In this document: piece by piece, positions 8,882-17,525 of the stretch | Layout of the letters: every line of letters begins with the position of its first letter | Position numbering within the stretch: the first letter of the stretch is position 1 | The notes under the pieces: generated by a model | What the model saw: the letters and a program-made list of their open reading frames with translations, nothing else | What the model was told of the DNA's origin: nothing | The model's database searches: none | Translations under genes and position numbers: made by a program | NCBI GenBank assembly: GCA_964613945.1 | Contig: CAZTJC010000002.1 | Coordinates: 186,001 to 250,000, forward strand | Reading direction: 5' to 3' | DNA length: 64,000 nucleotides | DNA from: JAVVHH01 sp964613945 | GTDB taxonomy: Bacteria; Pseudomonadota; Alphaproteobacteria; Acetobacterales; Acetobacteraceae

Positions 8882-9959
8882 CGAAGTAGAAGCCGAGCCC
8901 GAACAGGATGTAGACGCCAATCAACAGCGTGCCTTCGAACCAGGTGACTTCTCCGTCGCTGGCGATGCTATTGATGATGAAAGCGGCACCGGCGATGGCG
9001 AACAGGTCGAGCGGGTTGGAGAACACCAGCGTCATCGGCTTGCCGATCGCCCACGAGATCAGCACCAGCAACGGCGCCAGCACGAGCGCCACCTGGATCG
9101 CCGAGCCGATACAAACGCTCAGCACCAGCCCCATCTTGCCCTGACGCGCGAAGAAAGCGCCAGCGAACAAATCCGACGCGGTACCGATCAGCGCGAGCAC
9201 GATCACGCCGAGGAACACGTCTGATAATCCGAGCGACTGCGCCGCCTGTTCGAGCGAGCCGGAAACCAGCTCCGCTTCCAGCGCGATCACCACGGTGGCC
9301 GCGGCGAGAACGCCCAGCGACACGGCAAGTGGCCAGGAGGTTCCGCTTTCCTCGTCCTCGCCGGAGCCGAAGACGTCCCGATGGGTCACGAGCGTATAAA
9401 CCGTGTTGCCGGCATAAAGCAGCAGCAACACCGCAGCGACGCCGAGGCTCAGCGCCTCATCCGAAGCCGCTGCCTTGTCGGCATGTCCGGTCGACCGCAG
9501 TGTGAAATCGAATATCGCCGGCAACAGCAACGCGATCACCGAGAGTAGCAGCAGGCTCGAGATCAGGCTGGCGCGCTCGCGTTTAAACGTCAGGCTCTCT
9601 CGGCCGATGGTGCCGGCGACGATGGCGATGCCCAACCCGAGCAGGCTTGTCCCGATCATCGACCCGGTAATCTGCGCCCGCACGACATTGATCTTGCCGT
9701 CCCACAACACGAACAGCGCCAGGATCAACTCGGCCAGGCTACCGAGACTGATGCTCAGCAAGCCGCCGATCGCGGCGCCGACATGCGACGACACATGCTC
9801 GGTGCCGCGCCGCACCCAGTCCGCCAGCACTGCAATCGCGGCGGCTCCGGTTGCGAACTCGAGCAACGGCATGCCACCGACGAAATAATGCAGGATCGGC
9901 GCGATTGGGATCGTGAGCAGAAACAGTAGCGGAAGCTTTAACTCACGTAGGAAGCTCAA
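8874..9959 (-). CDS. Calcium/cation:proton exchanger (CaCA superfamily) with altered alpha repeats
   Basis: A 361-residue, roughly 11-helix membrane protein. The start is a TTG at 9959, overlapping the stop of the upstream gene (TTGA). Two alpha repeats are evident: SLGSLAELILALF with GSMIGTSLLGLG in the first half, and LIGTASDLFAGAFFA with IGSAIQVALVLAPL in the second. In typical CAX exchangers these read GNATE and GNAAEH. Here the conserved Asn positions are Ser/Thr and the second Glu is Asp, so the ion specificity may differ from Ca2+. The acidic stretch GSGEDEESG near residue 205 lies in the central loop. Confidence 0.82.
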   Translation of the reverse strand: MSFLRELKLPLLFLLTIPIAPILHYFVGGMPLLEFATGAAAIAVLADWVRRGTEHVSSHVGAAIGGLLSISLGSLAELILALFVLWDGKINVVRAQITGSMIGTSLLGLGIAIVAGTIGRESLTFKRERASLISSLLLLSVIALLLPAIFDFTLRSTGHADKAAASDEALSLGVAAVLLLLYAGNTVYTLVTHRDVFGSGEDEESGTSWPLAVSLGVLAAATVVIALEAELVSGSLEQAAQSLGLSDVFLGVIVLALIGTASDLFAGAFFARQGKMGLVLSVCIGSAIQVALVLAPLLVLISWAIGKPMTLVFSNPLDLFAIAGAAFIINSIASDGEVTWFEGTLLIGVYILFGLGFYFVT

Positions 9960-10207
9960 CGCGCTGTGCCTGGCGGCGTGATGACCGGCATCCGGTGACG
10001 CGGCTGGACCGGCGGTCGGGTCACCATCCCGGAATCGACCGGACGGTTGGGCCGGATCACGCCGCGAGCGACTCCGTTCGGCGGCGTCGGTTCCTGCGTC
10101 GTCGTCGGCACCTCGGGGGCGGGTTGAACGCTGGGCGTTTGAGCCTGCACCGTTCCAGCCACCAACATTGCGGCGAACACGGTCAGCGAGGTTTGAAGTT
10201 TCATCAT
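9956..10207 (-). CDS. Small secreted Pro-rich protein, unknown function
   Basis: An 83-residue product starting at ATG 10207 with GGAG about 8 nt upstream. An N-terminal signal peptide (TVFAAMLVAGTVQAQ) is followed by a low-complexity, Pro/Thr-rich mature region (PAPEVPTTTQEPTPP) with no fold I recognise. Its stop overlaps the TTG start of the cation exchanger, so the two are probably translated from one message. It may be a periplasmic accessory of the exchanger, but nothing in the sequence proves that. Confidence 0.6.
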   Translation of the reverse strand: MMKLQTSLTVFAAMLVAGTVQAQTPSVQPAPEVPTTTQEPTPPNGVARGVIRPNRPVDSGMVTRPPVQPRHRMPVITPPGTAR

Positions 10208-10233
10208 CTTAGCGTCTCCAAGGGTCGACGTGG

Positions 10234-11247
10234 TCAGGAACGCGAGATGCTCGGCAGATTTCCCTCGCCGTGATCGGCCATGTCGGTTGGCTTGCCTTGT
10301 CGCCTGGCCACCAGCGCGCTCGCGATCGATCGTGCCGCCGGTACCCGGCTCTTGCCCGCCGGCCAACCTTCGCGCTGGCGGGATCGGTCGCCATCGGACT
10401 CTTCGGTCTGGTCGTGGAACAGGATCTGCCGCGTCGGAAACGGCAGGTCGATCCCCGCTTCGGCCAATGCATCCTTGATGGCGTGCAACGCGTCGCTCAT
10501 GCTTTCCATCGTATCCGCCCGGCGCGGCGGATCGATCCACCAGCGGACGCGAAGGGTGACGCTGTAGTCGGCCAGACCGACCACGAGCACCTCCGGCGCC
10601 GGTGTCGACATGATGCCGTGGATGCTGCCGATTGCCCGCAGGATCACCGTTCTCGCCGTCGCGATGTCGTCACCATAGCCGACACCCACATCGTATTGCA
10701 GGCGCCGGCTCGGAAAGGCGGTGTTCACCGTCACCGATTGGGTGAACAGATTGGTGTTCGGGATCACGACGCGGCGGCCGTCATAAGTCCGGATCGTGGT
10801 CGCGCGCGACTCGATTTCCTCCACCGTTCCCTCGAAACCGCCGACGACGATCTGATCGTTGATGCGGAAGGGCTCGGTCAGCAGGATCAGCAACCCGGCC
10901 AGGAAATTCTGCAGAATGTCGCGAAAGGCGAAACCGATGGCGACGCCGCTGATGCCGAGCAACTGGATCAGCTGCGCCGGCTGGAATGACGGTATGGCGA
11001 TCACCAGTGCGACGAGGACGCCCACCAACATCATGCCGCCCTCGGCCAGCCGGCCCAGCACCAGCCCGACGTTCATGTGCTTGCGCCGCCGCTCGGCGAA
11101 GTGTCGGATCACGCGGCGAACCGACCGGGCGGCAAAATGGAAGCACGCGTAAACGAGCAGCGCGATGACGATGTAGGGAAGGTGCCTGAAGAACGAAGCG
11201 ACCAAGCCTTGAAGCGAGGCGATGGCTTGGGAAAGATCGAAGGTCAT
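10234..11247 (-). CDS. MscS-family mechanosensitive ion channel
   Basis: A 337-residue small-conductance mechanosensitive channel. It has two or three N-terminal helices, then the pore-lining and cytoplasmic portal region: LLGISGVAIGFAFRDILQNFLAGL (TM3), LTEPFRINDQIVVGGFEGTVEEIESRATTIRTYDGRRVVIPN (beta domain). These are classic MscS motifs. The C-terminal ~60 residues are Arg-rich and polar and extend beyond the usual channel core. The channel would relieve turgor during hypo-osmotic shock. The ATG at 11247 is well placed, and the small secreted-protein gene follows after 26 bp. Confidence 0.92.
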   Translation of the reverse strand: MTFDLSQAIASLQGLVASFFRHLPYIVIALLVYACFHFAARSVRRVIRHFAERRRKHMNVGLVLGRLAEGGMMLVGVLVALVIAIPSFQPAQLIQLLGISGVAIGFAFRDILQNFLAGLLILLTEPFRINDQIVVGGFEGTVEEIESRATTIRTYDGRRVVIPNTNLFTQSVTVNTAFPSRRLQYDVGVGYGDDIATARTVILRAIGSIHGIMSTPAPEVLVVGLADYSVTLRVRWWIDPPRRADTMESMSDALHAIKDALAEAGIDLPFPTRQILFHDQTEESDGDRSRQREGWPAGKSRVPAARSIASALVARRQGKPTDMADHGEGNLPSISRS

Positions 11248-11284
11248 GCCCAGTAAAGCGCGTACACGCTAACGGGTTGCCGGG

Positions 11285-11677
11285 TCACACCGTGTGCATC
11301 AGGGCGAGATCGGGTCCGGCCGCTGCATGCTCGGCCGCACCGCCTATCGAAACGGTGCGCCGCAGGTTGATGGAGGTCGTGAGCGCCAGACAGTCCGCGA
11401 TGAGGCTCAAACGCTTGTCCGAGCGCGTGGAGAGCGGAATGCGTGCTCTTCGGCAGAACAGCAGAACCGCACTCATCAAGTCCGCCGCGTCCATCGTGTG
11501 CTGTTCCACCTTCGTGCCCGACCGAACGGTGACCACCGCGTTGACCTTGGGCCCTGTCAACTCGACCTGCGTCACCTCGCCGGTCAGGCGTGCGCCGACT
11601 TTCGCGATCATCAATTGCGCGACGGCGGTGCGGCATTCTTCGGCAGTGAATAGGATCGACCGGACTTCCTGAACCAA
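11285..11677 (-). CDS. Conserved-looking hypothetical protein (130 aa)
   Basis: I do not recognise this family. The start is a TTG at 11677 preceded by a strong AAGGAG at 7 nt spacing, which is the main support for the gene. The product is soluble, with a beta-rich middle (GEVTQVELTGPKVNAVVTVRSGTKVEQHT) and a helical C-terminal half (DLMSAVLLFCRRARIPLS). It lies between the penicillin-binding protein and the MscS gene on the same strand, 37 bp before the latter. Long antisense frames over the region look like codon shadows. Confidence 0.55.
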   Translation of the reverse strand: MVQEVRSILFTAEECRTAVAQLMIAKVGARLTGEVTQVELTGPKVNAVVTVRSGTKVEQHTMDAADLMSAVLLFCRRARIPLSTRSDKRLSLIADCLALTTSINLRRTVSIGGAAEHAAAGPDLALMHTV

Positions 11678-11731
11678 GCCAAAACTCCTTTGCCGCGAAC
11701 AATAAGCGGCAAAGATGAAGCCTTCGCTAAC

Positions 11732-13510
11732 TCAGCGGTCGGCGGCTGCGATGTCGTGGAACAGCCGTGCCGGTAGCGAACTGCCCGTCACCCCGCGCAT
11801 CGGCCGGTCGTCGTCATTGCCCAGCCATACCCCGATGATGGTCGACCCGGCTTCGCCGATGAACCACGCGTCGCGATAATCCTGCGTCGTGCCGGTCTTG
11901 CCCGCCACGAAGCGTCCGGCTACCGCCGCCGCCCGCCCGCTGCCGCGCGCCACTACCGCCGCCAGCATCTCGCGCATCTCCCCCGCCCGCTCCGCTTCGA
12001 TCACGCGGGCAGGCCCGGGCCGATCGAGCACCAGCCGCTGGTTGTTCGCGTCGACCCGCTCGATGCCGGTCGCGCGGACCCGCAGACCGCCATTGAGCAG
12101 CGCCGCATAGGCCGATGCCATGTCGATCAGCCGAACCTCTCCGGTGCCGAGCGCCAGCGACAGGTCCTCCGGCATCGTGCCGCCGACGCCCAGCCGCCGC
12201 GCGATCTCGGCCGCCGCCCGCGGTCCGCCCGACGCCTGCAATAGCCGAACCGACACCGTGTTGAGCGATTGCGCCAGCGCGTCCTCGAGCGTGACCTCGC
12301 CATGATACGTGCCGTCGAAATTCTGCGGGCTCCATCCGCCGATCCGCAGCGGCGCGTCGAGCACGCGGTCCTCCGGATGCATGCCGTGCTCGAGCGCCGC
12401 CAGCCACACGAAGGGCTTGAACGCCGACCCGGGTTGCCGTCGTGCCGTCACTGCCCGGTTGAAGCCGCCGGCCCGGTAATCGCGCCCGCCGACCATCGCC
12501 CGCACCGCGCCCGTGGCCGCGTCGAGCGCCACAACGGCACCTTGTCCGACCCCGGCCTTCACGCCGGGGCCGTCCAGCAATGCGGACAACTTCGCCTCCG
12601 CCACCGCCTGCAGCTTTGCGTCGAGTGAGGTGTGCAGCACCGCATCGGAGCCGATCGGCACCAGCGTCTGCGACTCCTCCGCCACCCAATCGGCGAACCA
12701 TCCCGCCACGGCCGGCGGCGGCGTGAACACGATGGCAGCCGAGGCCGCGGCTGCCTGCTCCTTGCTGATGACGCCGGTCTCGGCCATCGCCGTCAGCACC
12801 TCGCGGCCGCGTGTCGCCGCAGCCACCGGGTCGACGCGAGGATTGAAGCGCGACGGCGCCCGCGGCAACCCGGCGATCACGGCGCTCTGCCACAAGGAAA
12901 GCTTGCGTGCCGTGATGCCGAAATACAGCCGCGCCGCCGCGTCGACGCCCCAGGCGCCGCTGCCGAGATAAACCCGGTTGAGCCAGATCTCGAGGATCTC
13001 CTGCTTGCTGAAGCTATGTTCGAGCCAGAGCGTCAGCAGCAGTTCCTGCACCTTGCGCCGGAAAGTCCGCGCATTGGTGAGGAACAGCGTCTTGGCGACC
13101 TGCTGCGTCAGCGTCGAACCGCCCTGCACCAAGCGCCCGGACCGCAGGTTGACCGTGAGGGCCCGCAGGATGCCGACCGGGTCGAGCCCGAAATGCTGGT
13201 AGAATCGCCGGTCCTCGACCGACACCGCGGCTTCCGGCAACCAGCGTGGCAACTGCGACAGTCGCAACGGTTCGCCCACCAGGTCGCCATACGTCGCGAA
13301 AACATGGCCGCCCCGATCCTGCAGCGCCAGCCCGGGTCGGCGCGCGGCGTCCAAGGCGGTTTCCGGCCGCGGCAGGTCGCGCGCGAACCACACCAAGATC
13401 ACCCCGCCCGCCAGCACGCCCCAGATCGACACGATCAGCAGGAAACGCATCAACCGCCAGACGATGCGCCGCCGTGGGGCTGACCTGCTCCGCGCTGCTA
13501 CCGGAAGCAC
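11732..13510 (-). CDS. Class A penicillin-binding protein (transglycosylase/transpeptidase)
   Basis: A 592-residue bifunctional peptidoglycan synthase anchored by one N-terminal helix (about residues 22-42). The glycosyltransferase domain has its catalytic Glu99 in SVEDRRFYQHFG and the QGGSTLTQQ motif at 129-137. The transpeptidase domain has SAFK (Ser362-Lys365), SLN (415-417) and KTGTT (538-542). At under 600 residues it is short for PBP1A and closer to PBP1C or compact PBP1 types, with no extra C-terminal domain. The start at 13510 overlaps the end of the upstream protease gene by 13 bp. Confidence 0.92.
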   Translation of the reverse strand: MLPVAARSRSAPRRRIVWRLMRFLLIVSIWGVLAGGVILVWFARDLPRPETALDAARRPGLALQDRGGHVFATYGDLVGEPLRLSQLPRWLPEAAVSVEDRRFYQHFGLDPVGILRALTVNLRSGRLVQGGSTLTQQVAKTLFLTNARTFRRKVQELLLTLWLEHSFSKQEILEIWLNRVYLGSGAWGVDAAARLYFGITARKLSLWQSAVIAGLPRAPSRFNPRVDPVAAATRGREVLTAMAETGVISKEQAAAASAAIVFTPPPAVAGWFADWVAEESQTLVPIGSDAVLHTSLDAKLQAVAEAKLSALLDGPGVKAGVGQGAVVALDAATGAVRAMVGGRDYRAGGFNRAVTARRQPGSAFKPFVWLAALEHGMHPEDRVLDAPLRIGGWSPQNFDGTYHGEVTLEDALAQSLNTVSVRLLQASGGPRAAAEIARRLGVGGTMPEDLSLALGTGEVRLIDMASAYAALLNGGLRVRATGIERVDANNQRLVLDRPGPARVIEAERAGEMREMLAAVVARGSGRAAAVAGRFVAGKTGTTQDYRDAWFIGEAGSTIIGVWLGNDDDRPMRGVTGSSLPARLFHDIAAADR

Positions 13511-14355
13511 GTCAGGTAGACGGTTGACGGATTGGCCACGGCATCGATCTCATCAGCGCGCTTGTCCGGCCCCGTGCTCGCCGCCACCGCCGGCTGCACG
13601 TTGTTGGCGCGCAGGAAGGCGAGCGCCTGCTCACCCTTGACCGCGAAGTTGACGTTCTGCGGAATGTCGCCGCCGGTCATCTCCGCCACCCGTGCGGCGT
13701 TGAGCTTGGAGACCACGACGCCGATCACGTGCCCCTGTGCATCAAATAATGGTCCGCCGGAGTTGCCGGGCTGCACGCCGGCGCTGATCTGGTAGTTGTT
13801 CGGGTTGTCCCGCAGCCCGGCCAATGCATTGACGTTGCCCGTTGTCAGCGTGGGCCCGGAGGACAGCAGGCCCGAAAGCGGAAAGCCGTAGGCGATGACG
13901 CTCTCGCCGCGCCGAACCGCCGGGCTGTCCCGGAACGTCAGCGGCGGCCCGGCCGGTTTCTCGATGCTCAGCAATGCCAGGTCGCGCCCTCGATCGGCCA
14001 CGACCAACTTGGCCGGCAGGCGCGTGCCGGCCGCATCGCGGGCCACGACGCGGGCGCAACCCACCACGACGTGCCGATTGGTCAGCAGCCGTCGATCCGC
14101 GACGACGAAGCCGGTGCCGCTCCCATAGGCTTGGTCGAACGGCACATCGTCCGGATCGCCCCCGGGCAGGGTCGGTGCGCCCTCCCACGGCACGCCGAGC
14201 GGCGGCGGCTTGCCGCTGGGCAGCGTGCCAGCCGCAGGCGGCGTTTGTGCGACACTCGATGGCGGCTTCTGCGCGACCGCCGGATGGGCGCTCAAGACAG
14301 CCAAGGCAATGAACGCTGCCGAAAGCGGGACCCGCATGCGGCGGACCATGCGCAT
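13498..14355 (-). CDS. Secreted trypsin-like serine protease (S1 family)
   Basis: A 285-residue exported protease with a signal peptide (IALAVLSAHPAVAQ) and a Pro-rich linker before the catalytic domain. The triad is His95 (TNRHVV), Asp125 (RDLALL) and Ser199 (GNSGGP). There is no PDZ domain after the protease core, unlike DegP. The start may be the ATG at 14355 or the one at 14337, which gives a more typical signal peptide. It overlaps the penicillin-binding protein gene by 13 bp, suggesting co-expression and an envelope role. Confidence 0.85.
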   Translation of the reverse strand: MRMVRRMRVPLSAAFIALAVLSAHPAVAQKPPSSVAQTPPAAGTLPSGKPPPLGVPWEGAPTLPGGDPDDVPFDQAYGSGTGFVVADRRLLTNRHVVVGCARVVARDAAGTRLPAKLVVADRGRDLALLSIEKPAGPPLTFRDSPAVRRGESVIAYGFPLSGLLSSGPTLTTGNVNALAGLRDNPNNYQISAGVQPGNSGGPLFDAQGHVIGVVVSKLNAARVAEMTGGDIPQNVNFAVKGEQALAFLRANNVQPAVAASTGPDKRADEIDAVANPSTVYLTCFR

Positions 14356-14415
14356 CCCGCCCTTGCCGCGTCAACGGCGGACACGCAGGATCGGCGCAAC
14401 GATCTGGAGCGTTGA

Positions 14416-15336
14416 ATGCGCGGTATTTTCTTGGACGCTGGCGATGAGTTGGCGGAAATCTTCCAAGCGGTCTCCCGGCCCGGCGACCCGGAAGTCACGG
14501 TCAACAAGCAGGAGCATATCGACCCGGCGGATCTGCCGCGCCTGCTGGCCGGCTACGACTTCGTGCTCGACGATCACAGCGCGATGCCGGTCGAGGCGAT
14601 GCGCCGTTGTACCGGCCTCAAGCACGTCATCTTCCTCGGCACCGGTGCGCGCAGCTACATGGATCCCGAGGCGCTGGCCGATCTCGGCATCACCGTCCAC
14701 ACCATCAAGAACTACGGTGACACCGCGGTCGCCGAGCATGCGATCGCGCTGATGTGGGCCGCCGCGCGTGGGCTTGCAGCGATGGACCGCGGCATGCGTG
14801 CCGGCCAGTGGGTCCGGACGGAAGGGTTGCAGCTCACCGGCAAGACGCTCGGCCTGATCGGGTTCGGCGGCATCGGTGCCGAGGTCGCGCGCATCGCGTC
14901 TGGCAGCGGCATGCGCGTCCTGGCGTGGAACCGCACGCCGCGCCAGGCCCCAGGCGTCGAGTTCGTTTCGCTTGATCGCCTGCTGGCCGAAAGCCACGTC
15001 GTGTCGCTGCACCTGCTGCTGACGGACGAGACGCGCGGCTTCATCGGCGCTGAGCAACTGGCGCAGATGCGACCCGGCGCGATCCTGATCAACACGGCGC
15101 GCGGTGCAGTGGTCGATGAAGCCGCCATGATCGACGCATTGCGCAGCGGCCGACTCGGGCATGCCGCGCTGGACGTGTTCGACGTCGAGCCGTTGCCGCC
15201 GGGTCATGCTTTATCAAGCTTGGAGAACGTGACGCTGTCGGCGCACAGCGCCTTTCGAACGGCCGAGGCGAGTGAAAATCTGATCCGTCTGGCGATGGAC
15301 ATCGCCTGCCAGGTTTCCGCCGCCTCGCCGAGTTGA
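14416..15336 (+). CDS. D-isomer-specific 2-hydroxyacid dehydrogenase
   Basis: A 306-residue NAD(P)-dependent oxidoreductase acting on a D-2-hydroxyacid or 2-ketoacid. The Rossmann fingerprint GFGGIG lies at 149-154. The catalytic set is Arg229 (NTARG), Glu258 (DVEPLP) and His277 (SAHSAF). It lacks the ACT domain of many phosphoglycerate dehydrogenases, so a serine-biosynthetic role is not indicated. Phosphonate-, glyoxylate- or hydroxypyruvate-type substrates are possible. It is divergent from the protease gene and ends 16 bp before a tRNA gene. Confidence 0.85.
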   Translation: MRGIFLDAGDELAEIFQAVSRPGDPEVTVNKQEHIDPADLPRLLAGYDFVLDDHSAMPVEAMRRCTGLKHVIFLGTGARSYMDPEALADLGITVHTIKNYGDTAVAEHAIALMWAAARGLAAMDRGMRAGQWVRTEGLQLTGKTLGLIGFGGIGAEVARIASGSGMRVLAWNRTPRQAPGVEFVSLDRLLAESHVVSLHLLLTDETRGFIGAEQLAQMRPGAILINTARGAVVDEAAMIDALRSGRLGHAALDVFDVEPLPPGHALSSLENVTLSAHSAFRTAEASENLIRLAMDIACQVSAASPS

Positions 15337-15352
15337 TACAAGGTCGGCGCGT

Positions 15353-15441
15353 GCCCGCCTGGCGGAATTGGTAGACGCAGCGGACTTAAAATCCGACGTC
15401 CGTGACAGGGCTTGCCGGTTCGAGTCCGGCGGCGGGCACCA
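15353..15441 (+). tRNA. tRNA-Leu (anticodon UAA), CCA encoded
   Basis: The acceptor arms GCCCGCC (15353-15359) and GGCGGGC (15431-15437) pair fully and are followed by an encoded ACCA. The anticodon loop CTTAAAA places TAA at 15387-15389. A long variable arm (ACGTCCGTGACAGGGCT) and the T-loop GGTTCGAGTCC confirm a class II leucine tRNA. It lies directly upstream of a hairpin and of a noticeably AT-richer acyltransferase gene, so it could be an integration site. Confidence 0.96.
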
Positions 15442-15442
15442 C

Positions 15443-15500
15443 GATACGAGTATGCGAACGGTCTGAAGATCCTAGAAACCTTCAGACCGTGATGCGTATC
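15443..15500 (+). terminator. Long stem-loop after tRNA-Leu (terminator or att-like palindrome)
   Basis: The inner stem is a perfect 11-bp pair, ACGGTCTGAAG (15458-15468) with CTTCAGACCGT (15480-15490), enclosing an 11-nt loop. An outer 6-bp pair (GATACG/CGTATC) sits beyond an internal bulge. No T-run follows, so it is not a textbook intrinsic terminator. It may act in tRNA 3' processing or termination, or be a palindrome left at an insertion boundary. Confidence 0.55.
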
Positions 15501-15582
15501 ACAATATTGGTCTGGCTCTGAGATTGTTTCGCACGTATGAGATTTTGGCCACCCCAAGTCTCTTTCTTATACGGGCATCAAA

Positions 15583-16659
15583 ATGACGCTGGACGACAAG
15601 ATGAAGACTCCCGGAGGCTTCACCACGGGCTTCGACTATCTTAGGATTATACTATCCGTCAGTGTGCTGGTATTCCACAGTATCGCGCTTTCTAGCGGAT
15701 CGGATACTTTCGTGTGGGCCGGACCGTTTCGGTTTCTGCCGGCTAGCATACTGCCGATGTTTTTTGCCCTGTCGGGTTTTCTGGTCACCGGCAGTTTGAA
15801 GCGGGTGCAACTGCATCAGTTTGTGATGCTGCGTATTCTTCGACTTATACCAGCACTGGCGGTCGAGGTAGCGCTTTCAGCCCTTCTCATCGGACCGATC
15901 GTCACGACGATACCGCTTTCCGCATATTACACCGATCATTTGGTCTGGAAGTATTTTCTGAATATAATCGGTAGCATACACTACTTTCTACCTGGTGTAT
16001 TTGCAGACAATCCAGCTCCAGGCGTAATGAATGGACAATTGTGGACGATTCCGTTCGAGCTTGAGAGCTATTTGAGCCTGACAATCCTTTCCATTCTGAC
16101 GGTTGTCAGGCGTAGGTTTTGGTTTGCCATGGCAGTGATCGGCACCTGCCTGGTTGCAACCACCTTTGTGAATGTGAACCATACTGGACAAGCATTCGAC
16201 AATAATCTTCCAGGTCGTATGTTGGTTTTATCGTTCCTAGCTGCAGTCGTTGTTTATCTTTACAGAGACAAACTGCCGTTTTCCAACATGGCTGGCGTAG
16301 TTTCCATGGTCATCTCCATGGCCATGCTGGAATACCCACAGCTATGTTATCTTGCTCCGCTTCCGATCGCCTATGCAACGGTATGGCTCGGTTTGATGAG
16401 GCCGCCGTCCATCCCGTTCGGAGACTTGTCATACGGAGTTTATCTATTTCATTTTCCGGTCGAGCAGACACTCGTGCACTACTTCCCATCCATTCAGACA
16501 TGGTGGCAACTCACCGCAGTCGCGCTGCCCATAACGGCACTGTTCGCATGGTTGTCATGGACGGTGATTGAGCATCCTGTGCTGCAACGTAAAAAGCAGG
16601 CGTTGGCATTGTCCGATCGTTTGATGAATACTGCAGGGCTACGAACAAAGTTCGGCTAA
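15583..16659 (+). CDS. Acyltransferase 3 family membrane protein (OafA-like), likely acquired
   Basis: A 358-residue integral membrane acyltransferase that would O-acetylate or O-acylate a surface sugar. It shows the family order: an N-terminal FDYLRIILSVSVLVFHS helix with the conserved Arg and His, FFALSGFLVTGSLKR with Arg-rich loop LRILRLIPAL, the WTIPFELESY segment, and LSYGVYLFHFPVEQTL near the C-terminus. Base use is clearly different from its neighbours: many A/T-ending codons and about half G+C. With the adjacent tRNA-Leu this suggests horizontal transfer. The ATG at 15583 fits. No partner sugar gene is adjacent. Confidence 0.88.
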   Translation: MTLDDKMKTPGGFTTGFDYLRIILSVSVLVFHSIALSSGSDTFVWAGPFRFLPASILPMFFALSGFLVTGSLKRVQLHQFVMLRILRLIPALAVEVALSALLIGPIVTTIPLSAYYTDHLVWKYFLNIIGSIHYFLPGVFADNPAPGVMNGQLWTIPFELESYLSLTILSILTVVRRRFWFAMAVIGTCLVATTFVNVNHTGQAFDNNLPGRMLVLSFLAAVVVYLYRDKLPFSNMAGVVSMVISMAMLEYPQLCYLAPLPIAYATVWLGLMRPPSIPFGDLSYGVYLFHFPVEQTLVHYFPSIQTWWQLTAVALPITALFAWLSWTVIEHPVLQRKKQALALSDRLMNTAGLRTKFG

Positions 16660-16688
16660 GGCGGATCACTACTCGATCGCTGCGGCTT

Positions 16689-16808
16689 CATCGGCACTGC
16701 CTTCGTGGTGCCGATGTGGGCTGCCACGACCTGTCTGTCCGCGGCTAACTCACAAATTCGCCAGCGTGCCCCGGCCCATGTCTACGAACGATTTCCGAAG
16801 ACGTTCGT
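16689..16808. other. Two stem-loops between convergent genes
   Basis: CATCGGCAC (16689-16697) pairs with GTGCCGATG (16708-16716) around a 10-nt loop. ACGAACG (16784-16790) pairs with CGTTCGT (16802-16808). They lie between the 3' ends of the acyltransferase and DUF3830 genes, so they probably serve as terminators for one or both, although neither has a strong T-run. Confidence 0.45.
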
Positions 16809-16820
16809 GGTTGACGACGC

Positions 16821-17243
16821 CTACGCTGATGGCTGACCCATGAACCGGATCGGCTGCGCACCCTGCCAGAGCGTCATCTTGCCCAGCGGTTGCAGGTTCT
16901 CCAGTCCGTCGACGATGGTCAGGAAATGGTTGCCGGAGAGTTGGCCGGCCTTGCTCGCGAAACAGACTGGGCCATAGGCGAGCAGGATTTCGGTTTCGCT
17001 CACGCCGCCCGGATATAGGATGACCTGGCCCGGTGCCGGGAAACTGGTGTTGTTCTCGTAGCCGAGGCCGAGGTCCAGATCGCCGAGCGGGATCCAGCAG
17101 CCCTCACCGCTCCAGCGCACATGGATGATCCGCTCGTCATAGGGCAGTAGCGCGCGGAACCGTGCACACGTCTTCGGCGCCAACTCGTCCTCGAGACGGG
17201 CGCGGAAAGTGAACGGGCCGGCGGTGATGGTGATCAGATCCAT
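16821..17243 (-). CDS. DUF3830 family protein (cyclophilin-like fold)
   Basis: A 140-residue cytoplasmic protein with the DUF3830 pattern: TFRARLEDELAPKTCARFRALLPY near the N-terminus, the GEGCWIPLGD block, and the central PGQVILYPGG. The family has a cyclophilin-like beta-barrel and often sits near amidases or CoA-transferases in bacteria, but its activity is unknown. Here it is convergent with the acyltransferase gene and divergent from three small unknown genes. The ATG at 17243 is the natural start. Confidence 0.78.
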   Translation of the reverse strand: MDLITITAGPFTFRARLEDELAPKTCARFRALLPYDERIIHVRWSGEGCWIPLGDLDLGLGYENNTSFPAPGQVILYPGGVSETEILLAYGPVCFASKAGQLSGNHFLTIVDGLENLQPLGKMTLWQGAQPIRFMGQPSA

Positions 17244-17337
17244 GACGCACCTCTATGGATCAGACGGTCGGCCATATCCATATCGAAGTGGTGGCCGAGT
17301 TCATGTTAAGCTGCGAACGCAGAGGGAGTGCTTGCAG

Positions 17338-17517
17338 GTGAAGAGCAAACAATCGGCGATCGTGGTCGAAAAGATGCCACCCGTGCGCAAGGCCAAAGCC
17401 AGCGTCGCCAAGCAGACCGATCGGCGACAAGAAACGCGGGAACTTCTTGATCAGATCAAAGTGCGTGGCGACCAGTTGAGCGCCGAGATCAAAGAGCTTC
17501 TCGTTCGCATGCGCTGA
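17338..17517 (+). CDS. Small coiled-coil protein, first of three unknown small genes
   Basis: A 59-residue product from a GTG at 17338 with GAGGGAG about 9 nt upstream. Upstream in-frame ATGs exist, but the extra residues look non-coding and overlap the divergent DUF3830 start. The N-terminal half is Lys-rich and basic (MPPVRKAKASVAK). The C-terminal half (RELLDQIKVRGDQLSAEIKELLVRMR) has heptad-like spacing expected of a coiled coil. Function unknown. The next small gene starts 8 bp after its stop. Confidence 0.55.
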   Translation: MKSKQSAIVVEKMPPVRKAKASVAKQTDRRQETRELLDQIKVRGDQLSAEIKELLVRMR

Positions 17518-17525
17518 GAGTCGAC

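Noticed and set aside
12632..13483. Long plus-strand frame opposite the penicillin-binding protein
   Set aside because: The minus-strand frame has all catalytic motifs of a class A PBP; the antisense product is low-complexity Arg/His/Gln-rich.
15442..17000. Attachment-site repeat of the tRNA-Leu 3' end
   Set aside because: I looked for a second copy of the T-arm/acceptor sequence after the acyltransferase gene and saw none.
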